NCBI GenBank assembly: GCA_017548545.1
Contig: JAFYZW010000057.1
Coordinates: forward strand, 124,001 to 188,000
Direction of reading: 5' to 3'
DNA length: 64,000 bases
DNA from: Bacteroidales bacterium
GTDB lineage: Bacteria > Bacteroidota > Bacteroidia > Bacteroidales > UBA3663
Of the stretch, positions 1 to 7,614 are shown piece by piece. The notes beneath the pieces were generated by a model, which saw nothing but the letters and a program-made list of their open reading frames with translations, had not been told where the DNA came from and made no database searches. The translations under genes and the position numbers were made by a program. Position 1 is the stretch's first letter, and each line of letters opens with the position of its first letter.

Positions 1-430
1 GGAACTTGAGTGTCTTTCCGCTTTTGGTCTTGAAAACATCCACCTCGTAGGTTTCGGTGGTCACGGGCTTGTTGTCCTCCTTCCAGCCGAGGATTCCGCC
101 CTTCAGGTTCACGCATTGATAACCCTCGGCAGCCAGTTTGTTGGCGGCATTGGCCGAACGACGACCGCTACGGCAATAGACGGCAATCTTCTTGTCGGTA
201 GCAATCGCGGCCTTCACCTTCTCTACAAAGTCGCTCTCACCCTGGTCGATATTGATGGCCCCTTCGAGGTGTCCTTCCGCAAACTCGCTTGGGGTACGGA
301 CATCCAGCAATACGACACCAGGCTCCTCGATAAGCTCCGAAAACGCCTTCACATCAGCATTCTCAAAATTCTGTTGCCCACAGGCCGTCAGCCCCAACGT
401 GGACAATAAGCACGTAATAAACTTTTTCAT
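1..430 (-). CDS. Rhodanese-domain lipoprotein (C-terminus outside window)
   Basis: The frame opens at an ATG (complement of 428-430) and runs off the left edge, giving 143 visible codons. A signal peptide ends in the lipobox LTAC, so the protein is probably anchored at Cys17. A single rhodanese fold follows, with DVRTPSEF near residues 43-50 and the active-site loop YCRSGRRS holding Cys86, the expected persulfide-carrying cysteine. The GGILGW segment near residue 111 is typical of small periplasmic rhodaneses. The role, sulfur transfer or thiol handling in the envelope, is inferred from the family. The true C-terminus cannot be seen. Confidence 0.88.
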   Translation of the reverse strand, partial: MKKFITCLLSTLGLTACGQQNFENADVKAFSELIEEPGVVLLDVRTPSEFAEGHLEGAINIDQGESDFVEKVKAAIATDKKIAVYCRSGRRSANAANKLAAEGYQCVNLKGGILGWKEDNKPVTTETYEVDVFKTKSGKTLKF

Positions 431-451
431 AATGGTTTTATTTAATGTTTT

Positions 452-557
452 GGTCGCTTTGCTCAAAATCAATCAAAATCAATTCTAAAAATCTTTTAAG
501 TGAGGTCATACAAATCGATTTTGTTACGATTTTTGAAAGATTTTGAGCTATGCGACT
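452..557. repeat. Foldback element A with GGTCGC..GCTCAAAATC ends
   Basis: The left end GGTCGCTTTGCTCAAAATC (452-470) is an imperfect inverted copy of the right end around 539-557 (GATTTTGAGCTATGCGACT). The A/T-rich interior also pairs partly. There is no coding content. The same ends recur at 848-967 and 6354-6497, so this is one copy of a small dispersed hairpin repeat (REP- or MITE-like). Confidence 0.6.
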
Positions 558-583
558 ACTGGATATGATTATCTTTATATTTT

Positions 584-832
584 AGGTGAAAATGGCCTTG
601 TCTCTCGCTCCAATAGCGGAGACTCAGCCGGAAAATTGTGACCTCCAATAGGTCACATAAAATTGCTGACGCATAAAATTTTGCTCGATAGTATTGGGTC
701 GAACTCACGAACCATATCAGGAGCCGGATGGATTTTATGCCCGAAGGGCAATTTTGTGCCATCTATTGAAGATGGCAATTTTCCGGCAGCCAGGCTCGGC
801 TATTGATGCCAAAGCCGCTGCCATTTTCACCT
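584..832. repeat. Large imperfect palindrome between two foldback elements
   Basis: The left arm begins AGGTGAAAATGG (584-595) and contains GCCGGAAAATTG and CATAAAATTG. The right arm contains the complementary CAATTTTCCGGC and ends CCATTTTCACCT near 832. Arms of about 100 bp flank a loop around 690-728. Open frames crossing it are short and unlike proteins. Its placement between elements A and B suggests a nested or composite element. Confidence 0.55.
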
Positions 833-847
833 TCTTTTCACTGTTTT

Positions 848-967
848 GGTCGCTTCGCTCAAAATCTGGCATAATATCTACGGACTCATTGGACTTTTTG
901 GACTTGTTTCTCGTCAGGAATTCCTTTTAGTCCATATAGTCCGTAGAGATAAGTGAGCGAAGCGACT
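848..967. repeat. Foldback element B with GGTCGCTTCGCTC ends
   Basis: GTCGCTTCGCTC (849-860) is perfectly complementary to GAGCGAAGCGAC (955-966). Inside, TCTACGGACT (877-886) pairs with AGTCCGTAGA (938-947) and GGACT (891-895) with AGTCC (929-933), so most of the element folds into one long hairpin. It ends 12 bp before the stop of the AlkD-like gene and may also shape the 3' end of that transcript. Confidence 0.65.
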
Positions 968-978
968 CTATTTCATTA

Positions 979-1734
979 TCAATTCGAAGGATACTTCATC
1001 CAGTAACTGCGTTCTGTCTCGCTCATCTTCTCAATCGCATAGCGCAGCATGGTCCTGGGCATCTCTTGAGCATGACGACCAAGGAAGTCGCGCAACAGAT
1101 CCATGCTGCATTGCTTGCCCATCTCGCGCAACATCCATCCCACCGCCTTGTGCATCAAGTCATGCGGATGATGAAGATGTATCTCGGCATAGCGCAGACA
1201 CCACGAGGGGTCACCCAGTCGCGAAGTCATCCAAGTGCTCACCATGCTGATACGTTTGCGCCAGAGGCTGTCACTCTTGGCCAATCCATCCATCACGGCA
1301 AGCTTGTCGTCGCAGTGCGAAGGCAGCATCAGCCAATGTCCTATGGTTTTCGGTGCCGACAGATCCACCAGGTCCCAGTTGTTCGCATAATCCGCATAAT
1401 GCAGATACATCTCGACAATCGCATCTCTTCCCTCGATGGCTGCTTTGTCCTCCTTCAGTTTCTTCGTGGTCAAAGCTTCGAAGCGCTTCACAAGCAACAG
1501 GAATCCGCAGAGACGTATCTCATGATACCGATGCGTCAGCAACACGGGAATCTCTTCGATGGGCAGATCGGAAGCCAGCTTTACCACCTCACGCGTCTGC
1601 GGCACCTTCAGGCCCAGGAACTCGTCGCCCTCGCCATAGTCGCCCTTCCCCGTCTTGAAGAAGCGCATCAGCTGGAGACGTTGTTCCTCGTCGCGCAACG
1701 ACTCCATGTATTCGATTATTTCTTTCGCTCCCAT
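979..1734 (-). CDS. AlkD-like DNA alkylation repair protein
   Basis: The 251-aa protein matches the HEAT-like-repeat DNA glycosylases of the AlkC/AlkD family, which remove N3- and N7-alkylated purines. It is all-helical and carries the signature NNWDLVD at residues 118-124, where Trp120 and Asp121 lie at the conserved binding/catalytic site of AlkD. The usual length is 220-240 aa, so it is complete. Its start overlaps the 3' end of the upstream acyltransferase by 19 bp, indicating an operon with possible translational coupling. Two other members of this cluster are envelope enzymes, so the grouping is probably transcriptional only. Confidence 0.88.
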   Translation of the reverse strand: MGAKEIIEYMESLRDEEQRLQLMRFFKTGKGDYGEGDEFLGLKVPQTREVVKLASDLPIEEIPVLLTHRYHEIRLCGFLLLVKRFEALTTKKLKEDKAAIEGRDAIVEMYLHYADYANNWDLVDLSAPKTIGHWLMLPSHCDDKLAVMDGLAKSDSLWRKRISMVSTWMTSRLGDPSWCLRYAEIHLHHPHDLMHKAVGWMLREMGKQCSMDLLRDFLGRHAQEMPRTMLRYAIEKMSETERSYWMKYPSN

Positions 1735-2930
1735 TTTTTCACGGTGAACAATTTATGTTTGAGCCATTCGCGAACAGGCAGGTCATAGAGTCGGAATGCA
1801 GCGTACGCCAAGCCGATGGCCAAGAGCAGGATGCATACTGCCACAAAGATATGCTGGCTGAGCGGGGCATCCTTGTGCTTATCTACCCACGCCATTTGCA
1901 TGTAGATGAGCGGATAATGGGTGATATAGAGCGGGAACGAAATATCGCCCAGGAACTTGTTGATGGCTTGGCTCTTGCCGCCCTTCACGCTGCTGCCAGC
2001 GCCAATCGACACGATGAGCGGGAAGCAGATCAGGATAACGAAAACCTCGTAAAGACCATTGGTCCAACGGCTATCTCCCTCCGAACCCAAGCCCATCCAA
2101 GGCATGCAAAGCAGGATAATGATGAGCAACGAACACCACCAGAAGCCGCCGCGCACCTTGATCACCCAGTTCATGCGCGAAAGGAACAGGCCGCTGAAGA
2201 ACGGATAAAGCAGACGTGTAGCACCAACCTGAAGCTGATCGGCGGTGGTGCTCCAACCTCCAATGACGGTATAGGAGGCCCAACTGCGTGCAGCAAGGAC
2301 TCCAAAGATGTCGATATTGAGGCAGAGGATAATCGTCATGGCTGCGAACACCAGCACACAAATGCCTAACATCAGCTTCGACAAACGGCGAATCACCAGC
2401 GCATAAAGGATATTGGCCAGGTATTCCCATTGCAGCGTCCATGCCGGGCCATCGAGCGGATTGGTTTCGCCCCAGCCGCGTATATCCATCGAATTGGGCA
2501 AAGGAATGAGCGTGAAGCACCACAACATCACCCCAATCACCACGTACCACGGTGTCTTGTCGATGAGCGTGAATGTCGAGCAACTGCCGAAATAGAACAT
2601 CACAGCCCCGAAGAACGTGCCGAAAATCACCATCGGATGCAGACGTATCAGACGGCGCTTGAAGAAGTCCCAGGTGCTCATCTTGTCCCAACGGTCATCG
2701 TAGGCATAACCGATGACGAAACCCGAAAGCGCAAAGAAGAAATCAACGGCCAAGTACCCATGGTTGATGGGTTGGTTGGTCGCCATTCCAAAGTAGGTCT
2801 CAAAGAAGTGAAAGCACACCACCATTATGGCGGCAACGCCACGCAGACCGTCGAGAATCTCGTAACGTGGTTTCGATTCAAGATAGATGTTTTGAGTCAT
2901 CAGGCAAAGAGTTTTAGGTTTGTCGGTCAT
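1716..2930 (-). CDS. Acyltransferase 3 family membrane protein (OafA/YrhL-like)
   Basis: The 404-aa polytopic membrane protein opens with the family hallmark EILDGLRG (about residues 24-31) followed by a membrane helix with FHFF. FFALSGFVIGYAY is near residue 70. About ten hydrophobic segments follow. The family O-acylates cell-surface sugars such as LPS, exopolysaccharide or peptidoglycan. The substrate here is unknown. The start at 2930 lies 8 bp from the phosphatase stop; a second ATG at 2900 (MTQNIYL) is about equally possible. The 3' end overlaps the AlkD-like gene. Confidence 0.88.
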   Translation of the reverse strand: MTDKPKTLCLMTQNIYLESKPRYEILDGLRGVAAIMVVCFHFFETYFGMATNQPINHGYLAVDFFFALSGFVIGYAYDDRWDKMSTWDFFKRRLIRLHPMVIFGTFFGAVMFYFGSCSTFTLIDKTPWYVVIGVMLWCFTLIPLPNSMDIRGWGETNPLDGPAWTLQWEYLANILYALVIRRLSKLMLGICVLVFAAMTIILCLNIDIFGVLAARSWASYTVIGGWSTTADQLQVGATRLLYPFFSGLFLSRMNWVIKVRGGFWWCSLLIIILLCMPWMGLGSEGDSRWTNGLYEVFVILICFPLIVSIGAGSSVKGGKSQAINKFLGDISFPLYITHYPLIYMQMAWVDKHKDAPLSQHIFVAVCILLLAIGLAYAAFRLYDLPVREWLKHKLFTVKKWERKK

Positions 2931-2937
2931 TTGGCTT

Positions 2938-3819
2938 TTATTTCCTCAAAGATTTCCGGCTGTCTTCGATAACTATGCCCCGTGCATCTCTCGAAACAGG
3001 GATACCATCAACACGATGTGGGCGCGTGGAGCGAAGACCTGATGAGAGTTGGGATTCCTTTTCAATAGCTTTCGATTCAACAGGTTGCCCGGTCAAAGCT
3101 GCATATTCTGCACGGGCAGCTGCCATATCTGCCAGGAACTCGGCATTGGTATGTAGGCGAGCATAGCTGGCAGCAGCAACCATGCGCGAAGCGTCAACAT
3201 CACTCTGCCAATGGTAGCCGGCAATGACGCGGCTTTGTCCCCACTCGTAGCCGAGTGTCAGGAGATCGTCCTGGGCATCGGGGTTGATTTCGCAGAGCAG
3301 CAACGCCATAGCCCATCCGCGTACAGTATGTCCCGAAGGATATGAACCGTTCAGTCGCAGACGTTCTTCGCCTTCAGGAAGCAGCGTGGGTTCGCAAAAA
3401 CGAGAATAGGGACGCTTGCGCTGGTATTCGGTCTTGGGTTTGGTAGCGGCAAGGCGAGCTGTGAGCACACCACGATAGATTACATGATAGATAGCGGGAG
3501 TCTTTTCCTTGGAGAGTTCCATGCCGAAAGGTAAACTAAACTGCTCAAGCATCTCGGGTATTTCCTCCACGGCATTGTCGATAGCCTGCTGGGCGCGAGC
3601 CGAGTCAAGTCGTTGGGTTTTCCCCCACAAGTACTGCGTGATGTCATAGACGAATTGCGTCGAAGTGGTGTCAGGTGGTGCTGGCAGCCATACAACGGCG
3701 TTTGGCATGTCGTCAATTTCGAAATACATTGCCTCATTGTCAAGGTCGATGTCGCCTTGTGCCTGTGCATTCATTGCAGCAAATGCTATGGCCGCTGTCA
3801 TCAAAAAATACTTCTTCAT
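2938..3819 (-). CDS. Periplasmic class A acid phosphatase (PAP2 superfamily)
   Basis: The 293-aa protein has a signal peptide ending near AQA (residue 20). All three PAP2 signature motifs are present: K129-x6-R136-P137, PSGH at 161-164, and S196-R197-x5-H203-x3-D207. These are the vanadate-type active-site residues; His203 is expected to form the phospho-enzyme. The spacing fits PhoN-type nonspecific acid phosphatases, which release phosphate from organic phosphomonoesters in the periplasm. It is the first gene of a three-gene minus-strand cluster and has a recognisable upstream promoter. A lipid phosphatase role is less likely because there are no membrane helices besides the signal. Confidence 0.9.
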   Translation of the reverse strand: MKKYFLMTAAIAFAAMNAQAQGDIDLDNEAMYFEIDDMPNAVVWLPAPPDTTSTQFVYDITQYLWGKTQRLDSARAQQAIDNAVEEIPEMLEQFSLPFGMELSKEKTPAIYHVIYRGVLTARLAATKPKTEYQRKRPYSRFCEPTLLPEGEERLRLNGSYPSGHTVRGWAMALLLCEINPDAQDDLLTLGYEWGQSRVIAGYHWQSDVDASRMVAAASYARLHTNAEFLADMAAARAEYAALTGQPVESKAIEKESQLSSGLRSTRPHRVDGIPVSRDARGIVIEDSRKSLRK

Positions 3820-3850
3820 AGTAGTAAACGTTAAATATATTTTCAGATTG

Positions 3851-3882
3851 CAAAGATGATGAAAAAATGTGATTTTTCCAAA
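3851..3882 (-). promoter_or_regulatory. Promoter of the acid phosphatase cluster
   Basis: On the minus strand CATCTTTG (complement of 3851-3858) matches the Bacteroidetes -7 box TAnnTTTG except at its first base. A TTTG -33 box (complement of 3879-3882) lies exactly 20 bp upstream. The leader to the ATG at 3819 is about 25-30 nt. Confidence 0.5.
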
Positions 3883-3981
3883 TTTATGACCGAAAATGTC
3901 CGCTTTTTTTAATAATGTTTGCGCGCTATGACGAAATAGGCAAATATTTGGTGTAATTCGAGCTTAATCTTTCAAAGAATT

Positions 3982-4044
3982 ACTCTGTCGCGCGTCAAAA
4001 AATACTATCATATAGTATAGATTACTCAGAATCGCGACAGAGTG
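3982..4044. repeat. Nested inverted repeat
   Basis: ACTCTGTCGCG (3982-3992) is perfectly complementary to CGCGACAGAGT (4033-4043). Inside it, ATACTAT and ATAGTAT form a second small hairpin with a CAT loop. It lies in a gene-free stretch between divergent transcription units. There is no U-tract, so it is not an obvious terminator. Function unknown. Confidence 0.55.
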
Positions 4045-4143
4045 CTATAAGACATAGAAAACCGATCTTTTATAATGGCAACCGTCTTTAAGTCGAAGAA
4101 TGATCACAAGTCCAAAATGTAGAAAAGTGTTTTACTATTACCG

Positions 4144-4508
4144 CATGTCCCACAACGATCGTTAGCGGACATCCTTTCTTCGCAGCATATCCCCCAACGA
4201 ACGTTAGAGGACATTCTCCCGTCGCAGCATATCCCCCAACGAACGTTAGAGGACATCCTTTCTTCGCAGCATATCCACCAACGAACGTTAGAGGACATCC
4301 TTTCTTCGCAGCATATCCACCAACGAACGTTAGAGGACATTCTCCCGTCGCAGCATGTCCTCCAACGAACGTTAGAGGACATCCTCCCGTCGCAACATAT
4401 CCCCCAATGAACGTAAGAGGATATACTCTCGTCGCAGCATGTCCTCCAACGAACGTTACGGGACATCCTCATTTCGAATCATGTCCTTTAATGAACGTTA
4501 GGGGACAT
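4144..4508. repeat. 42-bp tandem array, nine units, each a near-palindrome
   Basis: Units start every 42 bp at 4144, 4186, 4228, 4270, 4312, 4354, 4396, 4438 and 4480 (the last is partial). Each begins with a 28-29 bp interrupted palindrome whose arms are ATGTCC(T/C)CC and AGGACAT around a conserved AACGAACGTT core. A 13-bp linker of two types follows (CCTTTCTTCGCAG or TCTCCCGTCGCAG). A frame through the minus strand stays open because 42 is a multiple of three, but there is no convincing gene. The rest of 3820-4638 holds nothing recognisable apart from the promoter and inverted repeat listed separately. Confidence 0.85.
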
Positions 4509-4638
4509 GCCACAATAAATTATCATTCTCACTCAATTCAGTTCTTCTTGTTTCTTACAATAAATATAAAAATGCAAAAGCACTGCACACACGATGCCGC
4601 GCCTTCAGGGCATAAAACACAATAGAAATGATTGTCTA

Positions 4639-4908
4639 CTACCCTCTCTCCATATAAAGCACCACGAGAGCGACGATGAAATATATGACCGTAATAATCA
4701 TAAAGGAGATGCCGACGAATTTATAGAGCAAGGGGTGTGTCTGTTGCAATGAGAAAATCTTGTCGATGCCCGTGAAGATGAGGGAGAATGCCAGGAGTAA
4801 ACTGAAAATAAGGTATAGCAAACTTCTTTCGCCAGAGAAGTATGCATAGATACTATAGATGAAATACGCGGCACCCAACAGAGCGCTAAATAGAGAGAAT
4901 TTTTTCAT
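4639..4908 (-). CDS. Small integral membrane protein, unknown
   Basis: The likely start is the ATG at 4908 (MKKFSLF), giving 89 aa. A longer frame to 4983 would run through the promoter at 4954-4984. Three hydrophobic segments are visible: about residues 4-22, 29-46 and 58-84, the last perhaps with a kink. There are no catalytic-looking residues and no family is recognised. It is transcribed alone, divergently from the nitroreductase-menG-menA genes. Confidence 0.7.
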   Translation of the reverse strand: MKKFSLFSALLGAAYFIYSIYAYFSGERSLLYLIFSLLLAFSLIFTGIDKIFSLQQTHPLLYKFVGISFMIITVIYFIVALVVLYMERG

Positions 4909-4953
4909 AGATATAACTACTGGAAATATAAGAATTTTAAGAAATATCGGTTG

Positions 4954-4984
4954 CAAATATAGTCTAATAATTTGAAATTTCAAA
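4954..4984 (-). promoter_or_regulatory. Promoter of the small membrane protein
   Basis: On the minus strand a perfect TATATTTG -7 box (complement of 4954-4961) lies 19 bp from a TTTG -33 box (complement of 4981-4984). This matches the Bacteroidetes primary-sigma consensus and supports the 4908 start. Confidence 0.7.
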
Positions 4985-5020
4985 AAGTTTTAGTCATTAA
5001 TTTATATTCTTTATATTGTT

Positions 5021-5052
5021 TTTTGTAAAAAACAAAAAAAACCTTATATTTG
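5021..5052 (+). promoter_or_regulatory. Promoter of the nitroreductase-menG unit
   Basis: TTTTG at 5021-5025 and TATATTTG at 5045-5052, 19 bp apart, match the Bacteroidetes consensus. The boxes overlap the 5' end of the longest possible reading frame (5050), which argues that translation starts at 5089. Confidence 0.75.
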
Positions 5053-5088
5053 CAGCGTTATTTCATGTTAATTTATTATTTTTACACT

Positions 5089-5613
5089 ATGAATACATTC
5101 CTTGAATTGGCGAAGCAGAGATGCTCGGTGAGGGCATACAAGTCGGCTCCTATTGAGAAGGAGAAGTTGGAATATATCCTGGAGGCAGCTCGGATGGCTC
5201 CTTCGGCTGTGAATAAACAGCCGTGGAGGATCTTTATGATAACGCCGGAGAGTGCGCCCGAACTCAGAGAGAAGGCGCAGCGCTGCTACGACCGTGAGTG
5301 GTTCAAGACGGCTCCGTACTACCTGATACTTTGTGTGGAGCACGACCAGAGTTGGCATCGTGGTAATGATGGCAAGGATCATGGCGACATCGACATCGCT
5401 ATATTAGCCGAACATATCTGCCTGGCTGCTGCCGAACAGGGTTTGGGCACTTGCTGGGTTTGTAACTTCGATGCGAAGATGTGTCATGAGCTCTTTGACT
5501 TCGGGGCTGAGGAGGAGCCGGCTGTGCTTATCCCGTTGGGCTATCCTGCTGATGACTTTGTAGGTAAAGAGAAGACGAGAAAGACTATTCATGAAATAGT
5601 TGAAGTTTTTTAG
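5089..5613 (+). CDS. Nitroreductase family FMN oxidoreductase
   Basis: The 174-aa protein (start MNTFLELA) has the N-terminal nitroreductase signature RCSVRAYKSAPI and the FMN-contact region AARMAPSAVNKQPW. A mid-protein AAAEQGLGTCWVCNFD segment and a C-terminal LGYPADD are also typical. The family reduces nitroaromatics, flavins or quinone-like substrates with NAD(P)H; the substrate here is unknown. It ends 4 bp before menG, so it is probably co-transcribed with menaquinone genes. A second, lipidated nitroreductase lies just beyond menA. Confidence 0.88.
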   Translation: MNTFLELAKQRCSVRAYKSAPIEKEKLEYILEAARMAPSAVNKQPWRIFMITPESAPELREKAQRCYDREWFKTAPYYLILCVEHDQSWHRGNDGKDHGDIDIAILAEHICLAAAEQGLGTCWVCNFDAKMCHELFDFGAEEEPAVLIPLGYPADDFVGKEKTRKTIHEIVEVF

Positions 5614-5617
5614 ATAT

Positions 5618-6310
5618 ATGGCTAAAAAGAACTTTGTGGAGAAGATGTTCAATGACATCGCTCCTACTTACGATAAACTGAATCATATCCTTTCGCTCAA
5701 CGTCGATAAGAGCTGGAGACAAAAGGCGGTGAAACGTATCTGCGCGACAAATCCACAACATGCGCTCGATATCGCATGCGGTACGGGTGACTTTGCCATT
5801 GCTCTGGCTCAGGCTGGTGTGCCCAGGGTGACGGGCGTGGATATCTCGGAAGGGATGCTCGAAGTGGGTCGTGAGAAGGTGAAGAGCCTCGGTCTCGACA
5901 TCGACATGAAGGTGGAGGACAGCGAATGTATGAGCTATGCCGACAATACTTTCGATGCCATCAGCGTGGCCTTCGGTGTGCGCAACTTCGAACATCTTCA
6001 ACAAGGACTGAACGAGATGAACCGTGTGCTTCGACCTGGTGCATTGGTCTGTATCGTGGAGCTGTCGGTGCCTTCGAATCCGATTTTGCTTTGGGGCTAT
6101 AAGTTGTACTTCCTGCATCTTCTCCCTTTCATCGGCGGACTTGTTTCGGGCAATAAGGAGGCTTACAGGTATTTGCCTAATTCGGTGCTGAACTTCCCGA
6201 AACCGGATAAGGTGTGCGAGATGCTCACGACGGCGGGGTTCAAGGATGTCGAGGCCAAGGCGTTCACCTTCGGACTTTGTCGGATGTTCACGGGAGTCAA
6301 GAATATTTGA
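5618..6310 (+). CDS. menG: Demethylmenaquinone methyltransferase
   Basis: The 230-aa protein matches the MenG/UbiE family, which C-methylates demethylmenaquinone with S-adenosylmethionine as the last step of menaquinone synthesis. The N-terminal MFNDIAPTYDKLNHILS, SAM-binding DIACGTGDFAIALA, TGVDISEGML, and AFGVRNFE segments are all typical. The start MAKKNFVEKMF at 5618 fits the family; a longer start at 5600 would overlap the previous gene. menA follows after a 280-bp gap filled largely by foldback element C. The organism probably uses menaquinone only, so menG is preferred over ubiE as the name. Confidence 0.94.
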   Translation: MAKKNFVEKMFNDIAPTYDKLNHILSLNVDKSWRQKAVKRICATNPQHALDIACGTGDFAIALAQAGVPRVTGVDISEGMLEVGREKVKSLGLDIDMKVEDSECMSYADNTFDAISVAFGVRNFEHLQQGLNEMNRVLRPGALVCIVELSVPSNPILLWGYKLYFLHLLPFIGGLVSGNKEAYRYLPNSVLNFPKPDKVCEMLTTAGFKDVEAKAFTFGLCRMFTGVKNI

Positions 6311-6353
6311 GGTTATTAAACTCGAATTATTACGAATGATCTTGAATTTTTGG

Positions 6354-6497
6354 GGTCGGCCTATGGCCTCAAAATTATAGAAAAAATGAATCAAAAAATT
6401 ATAAGAAAAGCAGATGAATATTAGCTATGCGCTATGCGATCGGCAGAATTTTTTAATTTTTGATATTATTTTTCTTATAATTTTGAGCGCAGCGACC
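6354..6497. repeat. Foldback element C
   Basis: The left arm GGTCGGCCTATGGCCTCAAAATTAT (from 6354) and the inverted right arm ending GAGCGCAGCGACC (6485-6497) share the outer GGTCG and TCAAAATTATA(A)GAAAA, and long A/T-rich interiors also pair. The ends match elements A and B in the first kilobase. It separates menG from menA and could attenuate or terminate read-through. Confidence 0.6.
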
Positions 6498-6590
6498 CTT
6501 AAATCAAGTAGTTAAGTAATTATGAAAGTAGAGTTATTAATGGTTATTCGCGATAATTATATGGTTGAAGAAAATAATGTTTGAGGAAAT

Positions 6591-7523
6591 ATGAATAACG
6601 AAGTGAAAGTAAATTCGGTGAAAGCATGGTTTCTGGCTGCGCGTCCGAAGACGCTGACGGGGGCGATGATTCCTGTGTTCCTGGCTGGAGCGATGGCCTA
6701 TCGCGCGGGGGCTTCACGTTGGGAACTTTGGGTTTGTTGCCTCTTGTTCGCATGCCTGATGCAAGTGGTGGCGAACTTCATCAACGACTTCTTCGATTTC
6801 CGAAAAGGAACGGATAGAGAGGATCGCTTGGGACCTGAGCGTGCTTGTTCACAAGGATGGATTACCCCTAATGCGATGAAGAAAGGGATTGCGGTGACTA
6901 TCGTCCTTGCGTGTGCAGTAGGTTTGCTGGCTGTTGCGATGAGCTATCAGCAGCTTCCGTGGAAGGGCTGGGAGTTTATCCTTTTGGGTGCTGTGTGCGT
7001 AGTCTTCGCCTTCCTCTATACCACGCGTCTCTCCTATCTGGGTTGGGGTGACCTGCTGGTGCTCGTCTTCTTCGGCTTTGTTCCTGTTTGCGGCACGTAC
7101 TATCTGCTGATGCTGAATATCTCGACGAATGCCATCATTCTAAGCTTTATTTCGGGTATCGCCATTGATGCGCTGCTAATGATCAATAACTATCGCGATC
7201 GTGAACAGGACCGTATCTCGGGCAAACGGACGATTGTGGTACGTTATGGCGAACGTTGCGGACGTTATGCGTATCTGATTATTGGGGTGATTGTGACGGC
7301 GCTGGTGCTCTGGCTTTGCGCTCGAACGATTCTCAGTGATGGCAATAGTTGGCGCTACGTGTTCCTGGCTTTACAGTTCGTTTATCCTGTGCTGCATTAC
7401 ATTACATGGCGCAAGATGGTGAAGATATTTACCGGCAAGGCACTGAACGGAATATTGGGCGAAACGAGCCGCAATATGTTCCTGATGGCTATACTTTTAT
7501 CGCTTGCATTACTGTTTGGATAG
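6591..7523 (+). CDS. menA: 1,4-dihydroxy-2-naphthoate polyprenyltransferase
   Basis: The 310-aa UbiA-superfamily membrane protein attaches the polyprenyl tail to 1,4-dihydroxy-2-naphthoate. The two Asp-rich motifs that bind the prenyl diphosphate through Mg2+ are present: NDFFDFRKGTD (about residues 65-75) and NNYRDREQDR (about 197-206). Eight or nine membrane helices are visible. The N-terminal WFLAARPKTLTGAMIPVF is typical of MenA rather than UbiA. Start 6591 follows a purine-rich GAGGAAAT. A 20-codon frame lies directly upstream (6522-6584). It acts immediately before menG. Confidence 0.94.
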   Translation: MNNEVKVNSVKAWFLAARPKTLTGAMIPVFLAGAMAYRAGASRWELWVCCLLFACLMQVVANFINDFFDFRKGTDREDRLGPERACSQGWITPNAMKKGIAVTIVLACAVGLLAVAMSYQQLPWKGWEFILLGAVCVVFAFLYTTRLSYLGWGDLLVLVFFGFVPVCGTYYLLMLNISTNAIILSFISGIAIDALLMINNYRDREQDRISGKRTIVVRYGERCGRYAYLIIGVIVTALVLWLCARTILSDGNSWRYVFLALQFVYPVLHYITWRKMVKIFTGKALNGILGETSRNMFLMAILLSLALLFG

Positions 7524-7538
7524 ATTTTCGGTCAATAA

Positions 7539-7570
7539 TTTGGATATTATTGAAAAACTCTCTATCTTTG
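7539..7570 (+). promoter_or_regulatory. Promoter of the lipidated nitroreductase
   Basis: TTTG (7539-7542) and TATCTTTG (7563-7570) are 20 bp apart, a full consensus match. The leader to the ATG at 7615 is about 35-40 nt. This gene is therefore separately transcribed from menA although only 91 bp away. Confidence 0.75.
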
Positions 7571-7614
7571 CAGCGATTATTTCGATTACAATAAACCAAT
7601 TAATAAATCCTATT

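Noticed and set aside
556..930. Two short frames in the first intergenic region
   Set aside because: They cross the palindrome and foldback elements, show no protein-like features, and have no promoter.
4104..4472. 122-aa minus-strand Cys-rich repeat protein
   Set aside because: The frame exists only because the repeat period is a multiple of three; there is no promoter, and the DNA is palindromic rather than codon-like.
4144..4508. CRISPR array
   Set aside because: The period is regular, but the linkers between palindromes are only 13 bp and nearly identical, and no cas genes are nearby.
6522..6584. 20-codon leader frame before menA
   Set aside because: It ends 6 bp before menA, which could suggest coupling, but it has no attenuation-type codons and is too short to support.
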